From Amoebidium appalachense (Eukaryota; Ichthyosporea): a stretch of 64,000 nt of DNA. The stretch is taken from the NCBI GenBank assembly GCA_963693365.1, contig CAVNZM010000009.1, forward strand, positions 3,844,001-3,908,000, in the 5' to 3' direction. Under the pieces are notes generated by a model. That model did not search any database. It saw nothing but the letters and a program-made list of their open reading frames with translations, and had not been told where the DNA came from. A program made the translations under genes and the position numbers. Below are positions 1-18,182 of this stretch, in pieces; position 1 is the stretch's first letter, and every line of letters starts with the position of its first letter.

Positions 1-176
1 CTCCCCTCCCCTCCCCCCTTCCCCAAACCCCTCCAACCCATAACATTGCCCCCCCTTCCCCCCCCCCCCCTCCCCCCCCCCCCCTCCGCCCCTCAATCCA
101 TCCCACCCACCCACCCACCCACACAATACTACCCACACACAAACACACACATAAACTGGGACGTGTCTACATATGT

Positions 177-214
<38 letters not shown>

Positions 215-361
215 ACACACACACACGTACACACACGTACACACATATCCCCCCCCCCCCCCCCCCCCCCCCATCTTCCCCTCCCCCCCGCCCCCTTCCC
301 TCCGCAAAAAAAAAAACAAAAAAAAAACACCCCTCCTTACCCCACACAACCCACCCTACAG

Positions 362-4982
<4,621 letters not shown>

Positions 4983-6080
4983 TAATTGCCGATCTCCCCC
5001 GGGCCTTTTGCTCATTTAGTTGAGAAGCATTTTTTTTTGTGTGTGTGCTAAAAAGCTGTGTACTGGTCATGGTTTATGTAGGCTGATGTGACAGATCCCC
5101 CCCCCCCCTTCCCCGGAGGGTCACACACACAACGTGTACACATACACTCCCACACACCCGACCCGGCTTCCCGGTCTCCATCCACCCTTTATATGCTCCA
5201 GGTTTAATTTTTAGGATCAATTTACGGTGGATTAACCAGGAAGGTCAAAAATAGCGAAACCAGCCCAAAAAAAGAAATAGGAATATGCAATAAAATATTA
5301 TATAGTAGTGCTGTTTGATACGGGCTTTTATAGTGGTAGACACTTGCACAAGTCGAGCTTGTCTGAAACGTTCCATTACTTTCGTTGGAAGCAACAGATT
5401 AGATATATATCACGGAAAATGTCACAGTTGCGCTATAAATTCCTACTTTTTTATTGGCTTTATAAAACTAGATTTGTAGACATTCTGCAGGAAATTAAAA
5501 GGCAGCGAACATTTAGTCGCAGCTGATGTATGATGTCGTGTCGCAAATCCGATCAACACCCAGCTTTTAGGGTGTGCATGCAGGCAGACCCACTTTCTAA
5601 TCCATATGCATGATGTAGGGTAATAATCGTACTATTTCAAAGTACACACAAATGTAAAGCATATTATAATAATAAAGAAATAAAAAATAATGGCCATTCA
5701 AAAGTGTTCTGTGCGCACCCACCCGAGCAGGTTATCCTCTCCGTGGGGAGGAGTGGAGCTGGATGGCTGCCACTTGATATGTACACTGCCCACGGGGGGA
5801 AGATATGCGAGTCCTCCCCCCCCCCCCCCCCCCCTCCCCCTGGCCACCACCACCACCACCAGTACCACCAGCACACACACATGTGGCACTGCACGACCTC
5901 CCTGCAGCTGAACCCCTTTGTGGCCGCAAGTGTTGGTCATATGCATGCGAGTGCTTTCTGATGTCGCCCAGCCAGGTAACTACAGACACCCGTGGCCGTG
6001 CAACCCTAGTACGCACTATGTGCACCACATTACTTCCGGAGTCAGAAAAAATCACATAGCCGTGGAGGCAAGACAGCTAG

Positions 6081-6532
6081 CTACATTAGAGTCTTCAAGG
6101 CATCTTTCAAAGTCTCGCCGATTCCAAATAGCCGTATCTCCCCCCCTACCCCCGCCTCCCCCATTCCCTCCGGGACCCCCCCTCCCCCACAAGGCTCCCC
6201 CCCTTCCCCCCCCCGCTTCTCCCCCTCCCCCCCCCCCCTCCTCCCCCCCCCCCCCTCCCCCCCCTCCCCTCCCCCGGCGGTGCCACAACCCGGCCTAGCC
6301 CCCTCTTTGTCTCTTTTCTCTCGCCCCCAGCCCCACACCCCCCACCTTCCCGCTTTCTGGCGCACGAATATGCGTGCATACACCTCCGACAACATTACTC
6401 GCACACCCTTCACAGGTGGCATCCACACTCAACTCACACACGCCGCGCATGCACACACCCACACCACATACACACAGTGTCACACACACGCGCGCGCACA
6501 CACAAACACACACGCACACACACGTACACAGT

Positions 6533-6564
<32 letters not shown>

Positions 6565-6670
6565 CACAATGCATGCGTATAAATTAGAACAAATTCGAAT
6601 TCGTACTTGTACATTCGCTCAATCAGCACCAACGTTTTTTCAGACAACTTGTCAATGATGCCGGGTGCAT
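6081..6670 (-). other. Possible exons of an unrecognised minus-strand gene
   Basis: Three short minus-strand stretches read as ordinary protein rather than repeat translation: about 6670-6575 (NDAPGIIDKLSEKT and on through MYKYEFEFVLIY), about 6410-6345 (GVRVMLSEVYARIFV) and about 6140-6081 (EIRLFGIGETLKDALKTLM, then a stop). Donor and acceptor candidates exist in the repeats between them, but phases can be adjusted freely inside (GT)n, so the join is not determined. No family is recognised. They may be chance frames. Confidence 0.2.
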
Positions 6671-6902
6671 CGTTCGAAACACACACACACACACACCCAC
6701 ACCCACACACACACACACACACACACATGCGCGCGCACAAACACAGGCTCACACGCACACGCACACGCACGCACACGTGCATGCATGCATGAAGGTGCAC
6801 ATTGGGTTTTGGGTATTATCCCTTCATCTGCACAGGGCATGCTTTAGAAAGCAGTCAGGCAGTGGACTGTGGCGCGTTGAAGCGTTGAAACAACGCTCGT
6901 GG

Positions 6903-6908
6903 CATTTC

Positions 6909-6949
<41 letters not shown>

Positions 6950-6956
6950 ATTTCGT
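6903..6956 (+). repeat. Poly-A run flanked by 8-bp direct repeats
   Basis: A run of 38 A (6911-6948) sits between two copies of CATTTCGT (6903-6910 and 6949-6956). A homopolymer between short target-site-like repeats fits insertion of a poly-A tail by target-primed reverse transcription, though chance or slippage is possible. Confidence 0.45.
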
Positions 6957-7246
6957 AACTGTCCGTTTTGTTGTTTTTTTGTTGGAATGTCAATCTACCC
7001 CCATCACGACCTTGGCCTACCAATCAAAAGTTGCGTAGCGGGAATCTCCATTTCCCCATATACCACAAATCGATAAGCTATTACAATTTATTCGACGGAA
7101 AGATGTGCAAGTGCACGGCATACTGAGAAGACAATAAAAACTTCATGAGTTATCCAGTAACAAGTGCATACTGAGATACCTGAACACTGTGTGAAAATCA
7201 TATAAATACTCAATGTGACGACCAACGGAATTTAACAAAAAGTATA

Positions 7247-7296
7247 AAGTGTTCACATTGCCAGCCAGTGTACACTGGCTGGCAAAGTGAACACTT
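7247..7296. repeat. 50-bp near-perfect palindrome
   Basis: Two 25-base arms meet with no spacer: AAGTGTTCACATTGCC at the left and its complement ending GTGAACACTT at the right, with a single mismatched pair visible. It lies directly next to the larger foldback at 7301. Confidence 0.8.
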
Positions 7297-7300
7297 AAGA

Positions 7301-7462
7301 CAGAAAAATTATAACTCAATTGGTTCAGCATCAGCGAACGAAAAACCAACTGCACCAAATCTGGTACGTCTTGATACTAAAAATAGCACCAAAACGTACC
7401 AGATTTGGTGCAGTTGGTTTTTCGGTCGCTGACGCTGAACCAATTGAGTTATAATTTTTCTG
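7301..7462. repeat. Foldback element with 69-bp inverted arms
   Basis: Arms at 7301-7369 and 7394-7462 are inverted copies with two mismatches, separated by 24 bp. The outer end is CAGAAAAATTATAACT. No coding frame is present. The structure fits a very short foldback/MITE-like element; a flanking target duplication could not be fixed. Confidence 0.8.
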
Positions 7463-8439
7463 TACTGAACTTTTAGAGAAAACACTACTCACATAATTAT
7501 CATGCAAAAATTATAGATCTAGCGCATAATTGGTGTACCTTTTTGCTCTCGATGTAACCCTGTTTTTCATATGAATTTGGCCCGGAGACCGATGTTCCAG
7601 CTCACCCACCGTTACATGGAGATCTTGAGCATGCATTCCTCTGATCCTATAGATAGCTCTGATTGGCTGTAGTCCCACGCACTTCATTGCTGGGATATTT
7701 AGGTGAAATATACAATAGGCCCTATTTGGGCTTAAGTTTCGATACCACCAGCTATAGATGCATATAAACACACAAATATATTTATCAAATATTGGTATTC
7801 ATGCCACCAATAGGGTTTTGAATGTGTTGATGCTCGGGGGATATATTATCTGGTGCTGATCCCCTGTTTGCGCTCAACCAATCAATTGCGGCTCGGAAAA
7901 TAGGGTTACTACTATTACTGATATGAACATCTGAAAAGCAACCTTTCGACCGCATAGTCGCTTTAAAAAGAGCTTTAAAAACATGTAAACCAATAGCAAA
8001 GGGATTACCCTTCATGAAATTATTCCTCATATTGCCGTGAAGGCTCACCCAGTTATTAGTGCTATCCATGAGCGTCCCAGGCAGATGGTGTCACACACAC
8101 ACACACTGTTGCTCCTACAAAAAAAACCTAGGATACGAACGTTGTGGCATTGTGTTTGACGTGTTACAAAAGTTTCGCTTCACTAATTAGAACGAGCTTA
8201 TTTAGTTAACTCTGCGTAGACCACACATTTAAGAAAGAGAGTTACACAAGAAAAAACACCTCCACGCACTCCAAGCTACAGCAAATGCGAAACACACCGA
8301 AAATGAAGGTCCTCGTTCGTCAGAGTTCAGCCCGCCTTGCGCTGGCTAAGAATGTCATGCCCCCTATTCCTGGTATACTGTCAAGCCGGTGCCAAGCTAC
8401 TACAGTGACACCGGCTCTGAGGATGAGGGGTGTGAGGAC

Positions 8440-9445
8440 ATGAATGAACAGCAGAAATTTTCTGCGAGGATGGAGCTGGAGCATTTCTCGTATGACGGAC
8501 TTGTGGAAAGGGCGTTCAACGAAATGGCCCGCGTGTTGCTCGGACTCACTGGGTAAGTGATCGTACTCTTTACTCGCACTATTTAAAGAATAATAAGAGG
8601 ATACGCGCATCCATATTTGGTACTTTTTGTTATGATAGAATAGTCTATCTGTTTATTCCTGCTCTTTTGCGGACTGGCATCCCCTCAGGTATATAAAGCA
8701 GCCGGGCCATCCTCAGGTGGTACCAGAGGATCCGAGATCTCAAACCACTTCCTGCGAACCTCTCTACTCTCGATCCGCTATGTAAAAGTGATTGTCTCTT
8801 ACAGAGGTCACAGGACCGAATCCTGCCTCTGCTCCACATTTATTCTGATACTTTTACTTGCAGCAGCTTTAGCAACACGATACATGCAACCTTCGAACCG
8901 TAGACTTGGACGATCATTAACAGCAACCTGCGACCTGGTCTGGTCTTTTTTTTAAAAAAGTTGGTATATCAAGTTTGTTATTTTGTAAAGGTACTGACTT
9001 GTGATGATCTTTCAGGGGTGACCTAAACGAGTGCTTGGGTGTGATTGAGGCCGTCTTCGGTGTGGACAACCCCATGTCTTGGCTGCCCTGCATGACCCAA
9101 CCTGCCCTCCAAGAGTGCACCACGCCTGAGGAGTCTGTGCTCGGTGTCATCAAGAACTTTGCCCGCCTGCGCCACATCCTTCTGTCCAGAAACAACACCG
9201 CACAAGATCAACGCCAGGTGTTTGGGCCCGAGGATCTTGAAATTGCCCAGCAATCTCTTGAAAGCCTGGGCAAGATTGCACCTTGCCAAGTCTTCAAATA
9301 CGTTTTTCGTTTCAACCGCTATGCTGTGGCTGAGGGGACCGTGTGCTCAAGAATTCTGGACTTGGAGAGCGAACTGCGCTTGTTCTGCAACGACACAGAG
9401 GTCAAGGATAACACAATTCTGTCCCTCCCTGCGTTTCAGTTGTAA
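8440..9445 (+). CDS. Unrecognised two-exon protein, about 180 aa
   Basis: Exons 8440-8552 (donor GG|GTAAGT) and 9016-9445 (acceptor TTTCAG), joined in phase 2; stop TAA. The product has no low-complexity sequence and reads as a mostly helical, Leu-rich soluble protein with scattered Cys (ending ILSLPAFQL); no membrane segment or known motif is recognised. The start ATG at 8440 is the first in frame, but the frame stays open upstream to about 8352 with protein-like sequence (CHAPYSWYTVKPV, then SYYSDTGSEDEG), so an upstream exon joining near 8352 is quite possible and the N-terminus is uncertain. The intron holds a degenerate tRNA-like stretch. I do not assign a function. Confidence 0.55.
8770..8845 (+). 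other. Degenerate tRNA-like sequence (possible SINE remnant)
   Basis: Inside the intron of the 8440 gene. The 3' half resembles a tRNA: CTCTTACAGAGGTC like an anticodon arm, then ACAGGACCGAATCCTG like a T arm with a 7-base loop in which the usual TTC is altered. The A box and acceptor stem do not form, so it is not called a functional tRNA. Confidence 0.25.
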
Positions 9446-9971
9446 AGTTTTGAATCTGCTTGCTTATCGATCGAATGCTTCATGGTTTATCCGATGATGA
9501 AAAAACCATTGTTGTATGTGTACAGAAAGAACATATTTTTCACGAAATCCCGTCTAAAAAGATTACCTCCCTCATCGATTGTACGGTCTGGTTTGCCGGA
9601 GATACATCCTCATGTATATGGTTATCACTTGCTTGGGCGTTAACAGCCACGCCCAAAAGCAGACATAGCCTGCTTTCGTATGGAGATTTACGATTATGTA
9701 CGTTACCAATGACTTCTTCCTTGGTGGCTTCTCTTACAGCTTGTATTATCTACTGTACTCTTCTTGAATATTTGTAGGGCCGGAACCTGCAACGTATACG
9801 AAACAGCTATAGTATAGTTGTCTGTATTTTTAATAAATGATACGATATACCCTCGATTCTGACTTTCAGAGATGGCCTGCATTCTACTCAAAGAAGGTCG
9901 GACTGGCGCTTTGTGTTTCATGATGTTAGTGAGACCCCAACAAAAATCACAAGCACAAGAAAACTGGGGAA

Positions 9972-10008
<37 letters not shown>

Positions 10009-10997
10009 GGGGGAGGACGGGCAAACAAGTGCTATTCATACACTCTGTTGCACGGTTTGTTTGTTTCAAATGTGAAAATCACTGTTTGTTTCAAATCTGA
10101 AATCACAAAGCAGGTGCAAGGGGATTTTCTTTAGAGGCTGAATAGATGTCCATTATTTCAGGCGAGAGCAAGCGAATTCACCTGAGAGGGCTAACGCTGT
10201 TTATTCGAGGGGCAGCCTGGACCGGTTAGCTGGTATGGGATGTTTGTTAGGAATATCCCGTTTATTATTTGGTGCCACACTAGGAATGAATGGAAGGGAC
10301 CACTTATTTATACAATAAACTCTTCATATCTATTCATTTTATTTCTCCCGGATGACTTTCGCAGAAAAATAGGGTAGCTTAGGGGTAGGCAAACACAGAG
10401 ACGTATAACAGAGAGGAGTTACATTGGTCGATTGTGGGGCCTTGGTCCATAGGCTCAGTGTTTACTATAACTGTATATACACGAGGTTGTATCACAAAGA
10501 ACGAGCATTGTAAAAACAATGCAGAAATTCATAGCGGTAGTGGGCACCTGATGGTGTTTGCTATTCTGGTTGCTATACAGTAGTGTTGGAGGCGAGAAAT
10601 ACAAGGTTGCAAAGCCTGAGTGTGGTTTTTCGCGGATATGCCGCGTTATTATAATCGAGTGTAGCCTAAAAAGGAGGCTCTAAGTGCGGACATCAACATG
10701 ATTTGAATGCCTAAATTCCAAATCGATCGAATGAGAATCGGAAATCAAGGTTAGACCATGCTGACGATCCCAATGGTTTGAGATCGCAATTATGCTTGGA
10801 GTGATGGTGCTTTTGGCGGGGAAATCAAGTGGCCGTTAAATGTATAACACGCACCGTGCACCAGAAACAGACGTCCTTGTAGAAACTTAAGACTGTGAAC
10901 TTCCCTCGGCTTTTATTTTACCTTCTTGTCATTTTTCAGGTACTGTAAACATTGGACATAAGTTGTTACAGAGCAAAAAACCTGCGCCCAAGATAAG
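9446..10997. other. Intergenic region upstream of the HMG-box gene
   Basis: No exon-like frame found. It holds an AATAAA-type hexamer near 9832 and another near 10314 that may end the upstream transcript, a G-run at about 9969-10007, and a small 26-bp tandem duplication of TGTTTGTTTCAAAT at 10056-10108. The last few hundred bases must contain the HMG gene promoter, but no TATA box or initiator is obvious. Confidence 0.5.
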
Positions 10998-12497
10998 ATG
11001 GCAGGGAAGGATAAAGAGCGCAAGAAAGAGGGAACCAGCGAGAGTCCACGTAAAAAACACAAGGTTGCTAGTGCAAGCCAAAATTCCGTGGGTGAATCGC
11101 CCCTGAAAGCGATCAAAAAAGAGTTGGGAGAAGATGAGGAAAACTGGGGAGATTATAACATGGATGAAGAGATACAGAGTAGTCAGGGGGTGAAGAAGAA
11201 GGGTGCCAACAAGGCTGAAAAACCAAAGCCAAAACACAAAAAAGGCGGGGAGGAGGAAGAAGGAAATAAGAAGTCGCCGAAAAAGCCCAAGAAGGCCAAG
11301 AAGCCTGTAGTGAAGGTAAAACACACTAACCCCCTTTTTTCAACTCGATCTCCCTTCCTTATCAGTACCCCAGCCACTCCCCTCTCTCTTCTGCCCCCTT
11401 TCTCCCCCCCGCCCCCCTCCCCAAACACCCTTGTTCCCCCTTCTGTCCCTCCTCCCTTTACCTTTGACCAAAGTGGCGTGGTAGATCATGCGCTCACCTG
11501 CACATAACATTCACAAGCAGCTCTGTGCACGTGCTTGCCTGACTCTGACACACAATACCACCCAATCACATGTTAGCACTGTATTCTGGTTTTTTTTTAT
11601 TCTTGTTGTTTTCGCTCCATCCTGTACCAATACAGAGATAAGGGGTGGGGGGAGGAGGGGAGAGAGGGGTTGGGCACGTGGGAGGATCATTGGCTGGTGC
11701 AACTTTCTCTTTTCTGTCTTTGCGAATCTGCAAAAATACCCCAATGCCGCACGGTTACAATCTTCACCAGTGCAGCAATGGTAAAAGTGTGTTTACGTAA
11801 TTGTGCACATTCACCTTGTCTTCCATCGACACGTTCATCCTATATTGTTGCCCTGCTCTTGGGACGCAATATTTCATTTGTTTCAAAGTGGGGCTCTAAG
11901 GTCCAAGCTGAAATCCGTTGCCGCTGTGTTTTGCAAATTAGTTGGTGCAGTTCACATCACAGTAAGAAACCATGCAGCTACTGGTACACATCCTTTCCTG
12001 CAAACGATGTTAACAAGGCACTGATGTTCACCAGCAATATACTGTCTGACTTTGCTTTGTTGCGCAAACCAGGAATCGGCATCTGACGCAGGTTCAGACG
12101 CTGAGGAGGAGGAGGAAGGTGCCAACCAAAAGAAGAAGACGAAGAAGAAGCGTTCCGCCAAAGAGGCGGGTGTTGATGGGGAGGAAAAGAAATCTCGCAA
12201 GCGCCGCAAAGTGGTGAAACATGCAAACGCCCCCAAGAAGTGTAGGACTGCCTTGGAGTTCTTTAAAGAGGAACATGAGGCTGAAGTGAAGGTGATAGCC
12301 CCCCCCCCCCCCCCCCCCCCCCCGTCCGGGGAGCCTGAGGATGGGTTCTGCTTATGTTGCATACGGTTTGTGTTTGCTGATATTGCATACTTGAGATGCT
12401 TGCGTGTGCATGTGTCCTGCACCTCGTAGTTGTACTTCGTACCGTGTTCCGAATTCTTACCTCCCCCCCCCCCCCCCCTCCCCCTCTCTCCCCATCC

Positions 12498-12564
<67 letters not shown>

Positions 12565-12962
12565 ACGCACACACACACACACACACACACACTCCCCAGG
12601 TACAGGGGCACACACAACTCACATACATCAGTATGCACACACTTACATGTTAACTCTGTAACAAAGCGAGAAAAGAAGGAGGGTGAAAGGGAGAAATGGA
12701 AGGGCAACAACATTTTTTTTTCGGCGGAGGGAGAGGGGGGGGGGGAGGGGGGGGGAGGTGGGGAGGGGGGAGTGAGAGGTTAGGAGGGAGAGGTGTGGGT
12801 GTTGGGGTTGGTGTGGTTGAAGGGGGGAGGGGGAGGGGGAGGGGGGGCTTTCCATCAAGTGCAAAAGAAAGGGAACGTGTGACACATGAGTGTGGTCTGG
12901 TGCCTTGATATAGTGCATTGGTTAAGACCCCATACACACACACGCGCGCGCGCACACACACA

Positions 12963-13001
<39 letters not shown>

Positions 13002-13032
13002 AGACACATACACACAGACACGGTCAGTAGCA

Positions 13033-13081
<49 letters not shown>

Positions 13082-13245
13082 ACCCACCCACCCACCACCA
13101 CACACCCGCCCGACCAACCACTTTCCCACCCACCTTCACCCAATCTATCACCTGGCTGCCACCGGTTCTGCGAACATGTGCGTGTGCCATACACACACAC
13201 ACACACTCAAACACGCGCACATGCACGCGCGCCCGCGCACAGACA

Positions 13246-13298
<53 letters not shown>

Positions 13299-14119
13299 AG
13301 AAGCCGACACCTAAGCACATACACCTAGCCCCTTTGGCATGCTTTCCCTCCCTGATTCCTGCACCTTTCTTCACCTGTCTTATTCCCCATCTTCTCCCAG
13401 TATGTGTGTGTGCCTGTGCGTGCCTGTGCCTGCGCGTTCACGTAGAGTGCATGCATCTCTCTCCCTTTCCGCCTTCCTTCCCCCCTCCCCTCCCCTTTCA
13501 CTCCCGTCTCCTACACACACACACACACACACACCCGCTCCCTCTCTCTCTCATTCTGTCTTCCTCTCTGTCTCCTCACTGTCACCCTATCCCCGCTTCT
13601 CCCCTCCCCCCTCTCTACACACATACACACACTCTCTCTGCCTCCCCTGTCTGTCACCTTATTCCCACTTCCCGTTCTCTCCCCTCCCTACACACACACA
13701 CACTCACTCACACGCTCACACACTCACACTCACATACTCACACATCCCCCCTCCCCCTCCCCCCCTTCTCCCCCCCCCCCCCCCCCCTCCCTTTCTCTCC
13801 CATTCTCTCGCCCCCTCCCTCTATATATGTATTTCTTTCTGGATGTGTACCTTCCTGCCTCGGTCGGTGGCCCGTTTTCAGTGCTTGTCCGTTTTTGTCC
13901 CCCCCCCCCCCACGGGTGACCTACTCATGTTCAAGTGAAACAGTATCTGAGTTGGGTTTCGTTAACGAGGGGAATAGGTCGAAACTCGGGTACTGTGGAT
14001 GACGTGGGCCCCCCCTGAGGATGGGCTCTGCTTATTATGCATACTCTTTATGTATGGCTTGCATTCTGCATCGTGTTATCCGTTTGTTCTTGTGTACTTC
14101 GTACTTTTTGACGCATTCA

Positions 14120-14172
<53 letters not shown>

Positions 14173-14848
14173 ACACACACCACACACACCTCCCTTTCTT
14201 TTTTGTTCAGTTTTCGTTCCCAATCTGACACAAGGTGTGTGGTGATTTGCAGAAAGAAATGCCCGAGATGAGCCGTGCTCAGATCAACGGTGAGTTAGCC
14301 AGCCGGTTTGATAGTCTGGAGAAGAAGGAGAGGAAGAAATATGACAAGTTGGCCAAGCACGATCAGGAGAGATATGCAAAGGTACAATGGGTGTGTGCTT
14401 GTACGTGTGTCGTGTGTGTGTTTGTGTGTGTGTGTGTTTGGGGGGGGGGGGGGGGGGTAGGGTGGATGGGTGGGCTGGTGTGTGTGTGTGTGTGTGTGTG
14501 TGGTGTGGGTGGGTGGGTGGGTGGGTGGATGGTACGGTGTGTGGGTGTGGGTGTATGTGTGTGTTTTGTGTGTGTGTGTGTGCGTGCGTGTATGAGCCGT
14601 AATGTGGGGCTTGTGGTGGTGCGTGTGAAAATGATTGGTCGTTTGTATTTGTGTGGCGCTATGTAATGGCTGTGGTGGTTGCTCATCAGTAGATCTTTGA
14701 GGTATATATCTGAGGTTACCATGATTATTGGTATGTGTGTGACGTTATGTAATAGTGGAGGTAGTGGTGATAGGAGAGTTTTCCGGGTGAATACCCAAGG
14801 ATCAGATTTGCCGTTTGTATATTTGTGGTTGTCATCATGTTGTTGTTG

Positions 14849-14889
<41 letters not shown>

Positions 14890-15385
14890 GGGGGGAGGAG
14901 AGGGAGAGGCAACAGGAACATAAGTTGTCAAGATGAGTTTAACTCAAAGGCACGATTGAGCAAAGTGGGGTAAGTTGGGGGGTGTCTAAGTCAGTTTATG
15001 GTGTGTGGGATGGGGGGGTGAGTGTGTGTGTGTGTATGTGTGTGGTGGTGGTGGTGGTGGTGGTGGTGGGGGGGGGGGGGGGGGGGGGGGGGGGGGAGAG
15101 AATGATGTATCTGTTGGTCTGGTTGGGAGAAGGGGGGGGGCGGGGGGCGGGGGGCGGGGGGCAAGGGGGCAGATATACGCCATGTCATCCTCCATATGTG
15201 GCATGTGTTGGCCTGCTAGACACGCACATGAGCCTGTATGTGTGTCCTGCTGTGCATGTCACACTCTCCCCTATTGATTCTGTAACGGGTTTTGCCGTTC
15301 CATTTCGTTCGATCTTTCTGCACCCCCTCTCTCTCTTTCCCATCCCCCCATCCCCCCCTCGCACGCAGGCACACATCCACTCACT

Positions 15386-15420
<35 letters not shown>

Positions 15421-15948
15421 GGCATACTCCACTTTGCTCACCCATGCAGTCTGGCCCTACAGGAGTACGATGAGTTCAGGGCCAAGCACCCCGACATCGA
15501 CATCCCACCCCCACCCAACCGCCTGAAGCTTGGTACATATCCCCCCACGCATACTGTGCACATGGCTGATGTTGCATACTTGAATGTTTGCCTTTGCATG
15601 TGTCCTGCGCCATGCTTCTCGTCGTGTATGCGTACTTCGTACCGTGTTCCGCATTCAAACCCTTTCAAACCCTCCCCCCCCCTTCCCCCCTCCCCCCCCC
15701 CCCCCCCCCCCCAGCACCACCACCACACACATGCGCACACAGTGAGAGTGAGAGAGAGGGGGAGGGGGGGGGGGAGGTGGGAGAGAGAGAGACGGATGAG
15801 GGAGAGGGGGGGGGGGGGGGGGTTGCACACACGACATAACCCGCGCGTGCACAGACACGCACACAGAGAGTGAGAGACATGGGAAAGAGGGAGTTAAGGA
15901 GCTGCACCCATACCACATGCGCACGTGCACACATACACGTGCGCAAAT

Positions 15949-15992
<44 letters not shown>

Positions 15993-16067
15993 AGGGGGCC
16001 AATCTGTGCACAGCTGGGCATCATCAGAGTCTTCCTTCTTTGGCTCTTTACTTCGTGCTGTGTACCT

Positions 16068-16126
<59 letters not shown>

Positions 16127-16186
16127 ACCACCACCACCACCACTACCACCACCACCACCACCACCACCACCACAAAAAAAAAAAAA

Positions 16187-16218
<32 letters not shown>

Positions 16219-16307
16219 GAAACACTTCCGAATCTGTGTGTGCTCGTTCGTTCATAGGGGGCCTGGCTCTCATTTCTTCTCGGTTTTTTCCTTTCTCTCT
16301 CTCTCTC

Positions 16308-16341
<34 letters not shown>

Positions 16342-16525
16342 TATCCCTCATTACACCCATTATTATGACCATTCTCACCAACCCGCCTCTCGCCTTTTAC
16401 ACAGTTCCCAAGAAGCCAATGAGTGGATACCTCCTCTTTGCCCAGGATTTCCGCGAGTCACACCGTGATTTGGTATCACTCCCACACCCTGTTTTTTCAT
16501 CCCGTCCCCCTCCCCCCCCCCCCCC

Positions 16526-16559
<34 letters not shown>

Positions 16560-17026
16560 ACCTACACCCATCAAACTGATTGACCTCATTACACACACAC
16601 ACACACGCACACACTCACTCACTCACTCACTCACTCACTCACTCGTTCACACACACACACACACGACTATGCCATCGTTACCTCCCGTTTCCATATTCGC
16701 TGTTCCCTCCTTAATCCTATTTCTTTGCCTAATACGACCAAGGCAAGTCTTTCGAAAGTACAGGGGGACATTTCAAGGCACAAAACATTGCTCCTTCGTT
16801 TGTAAACCTCAAACCACCATCCCGCAGTACACACGTGCGCAAACAGACACACACACACACACTGTGCATGCGCAGAATGACACACACATCGACATGGCCA
16901 GCACCGCAACGACCAACATTCTCTCACCTGGTTATGTCCTTAAAGAGAGAAAAAAGCAAACAAAAACATTCATATTCATAGGAAACCGTCCTCTTGGAGG
17001 GTGGGTGGCTGGGTGTTTTTTTATTT

Positions 17027-17068
<42 letters not shown>

Positions 17069-17408
17069 GGGGGGGGGGAGTAGGGAGGAGAAGGACGAGG
17101 AAGGTGGTGGTTGGTGGTGTGTGTGCGTGTGCGTGTGCGTGTGTGCGTGTGTGTGTGTGTGTGCGCGCGCGCACGAGCGCGCGCATGTGTGTATGTGTGT
17201 GTGTGGGGGAGGGGGGGGGGGAAGAGAGAGGGGGGGGTGCCCATATGCTACATGTATGGGCTGGCAAACTAAGTGTATGGCTATCCTTTTGCAGGGGGTG
17301 ACTGAGATGATGAAGGAGGCAGGCAAGGAATGGGCACGTTTGAGTGCCGAGGAAAAGGAGGGCTACAACAATGAGTCAAAGGTACACCGTGTTCCAGTTA
17401 ACCCCAAC

Positions 17409-17439
<31 letters not shown>

Positions 17440-17815
17440 TTCCCCCCTCTACCCTCCGGCCTCTGCCTCTCTCATCTCCCCCACCTTCCCCCCCCTCCTC
17501 GCCCCCCCGTCCTCCCTCCCCTCCCCCTCCCCCATTTCCCCCTCTCCCCCTATTTCCCCCGAGTATGGCTCTGCGTCTGTGTTGCATACTTACATGTTTT
17601 ATTTGCATGCCATTTTGTGTCACGTGTTCTGCACCGAGTTTCCCATTGTGTGGTTGTGCTTCGTTACGTGTTCCGCATGCCTATTGTTGTAGCCTACTCG
17701 TAGTTATGAATTAAAGCATTGTGCAAATTGAGCTCTTTGAACCACTGGAGTTAGCCCAAACACACATTCTGATGTTATAGTACTCGGCTCTACCTGACAA
17801 TCTCGTTTGAACATG

Positions 17816-17855
<40 letters not shown>

Positions 17856-17859
17856 CACA

Positions 17860-17890
<31 letters not shown>

Positions 17891-17899
17891 TGTACGCAT

Positions 17900-17964
<65 letters not shown>

Positions 17965-18043
17965 CACTCTGCCCCCCTCCCCCCCCCCCCCCCCCCCTCC
18001 CCCCCATTCCCTACACACCCCAACCTATCATCACCTTCCCTTC

Positions 18044-18074
<31 letters not shown>

Positions 18075-18151
18075 ATACACAACCCACACACACCCTCCTC
18101 CCTCTTCTCCCCCCTCCCCCTCCTCCCCCCCTCCCCCCCCCCCCCCTCCCC

Positions 18152-18182
<31 letters not shown>

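Larger units (their letters stand above)
4983..8439. other. Spacer with simple repeats and foldback elements; no firm gene
   Basis: Between the GH3 stop and the next gene. The early part is AT-rich, with AATAAA-like hexamers near 5289 and 5670 that could serve as GH3 polyadenylation signals. From 5815 to 6800 it is C-rich and CA-rich, with scattered short exon-like frames on the minus strand (listed separately). A 38-base poly-A follows at 6911 and two strong foldbacks at 7247-7462. From 7500 to 8300 nothing is recognised. Confidence 0.6.
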
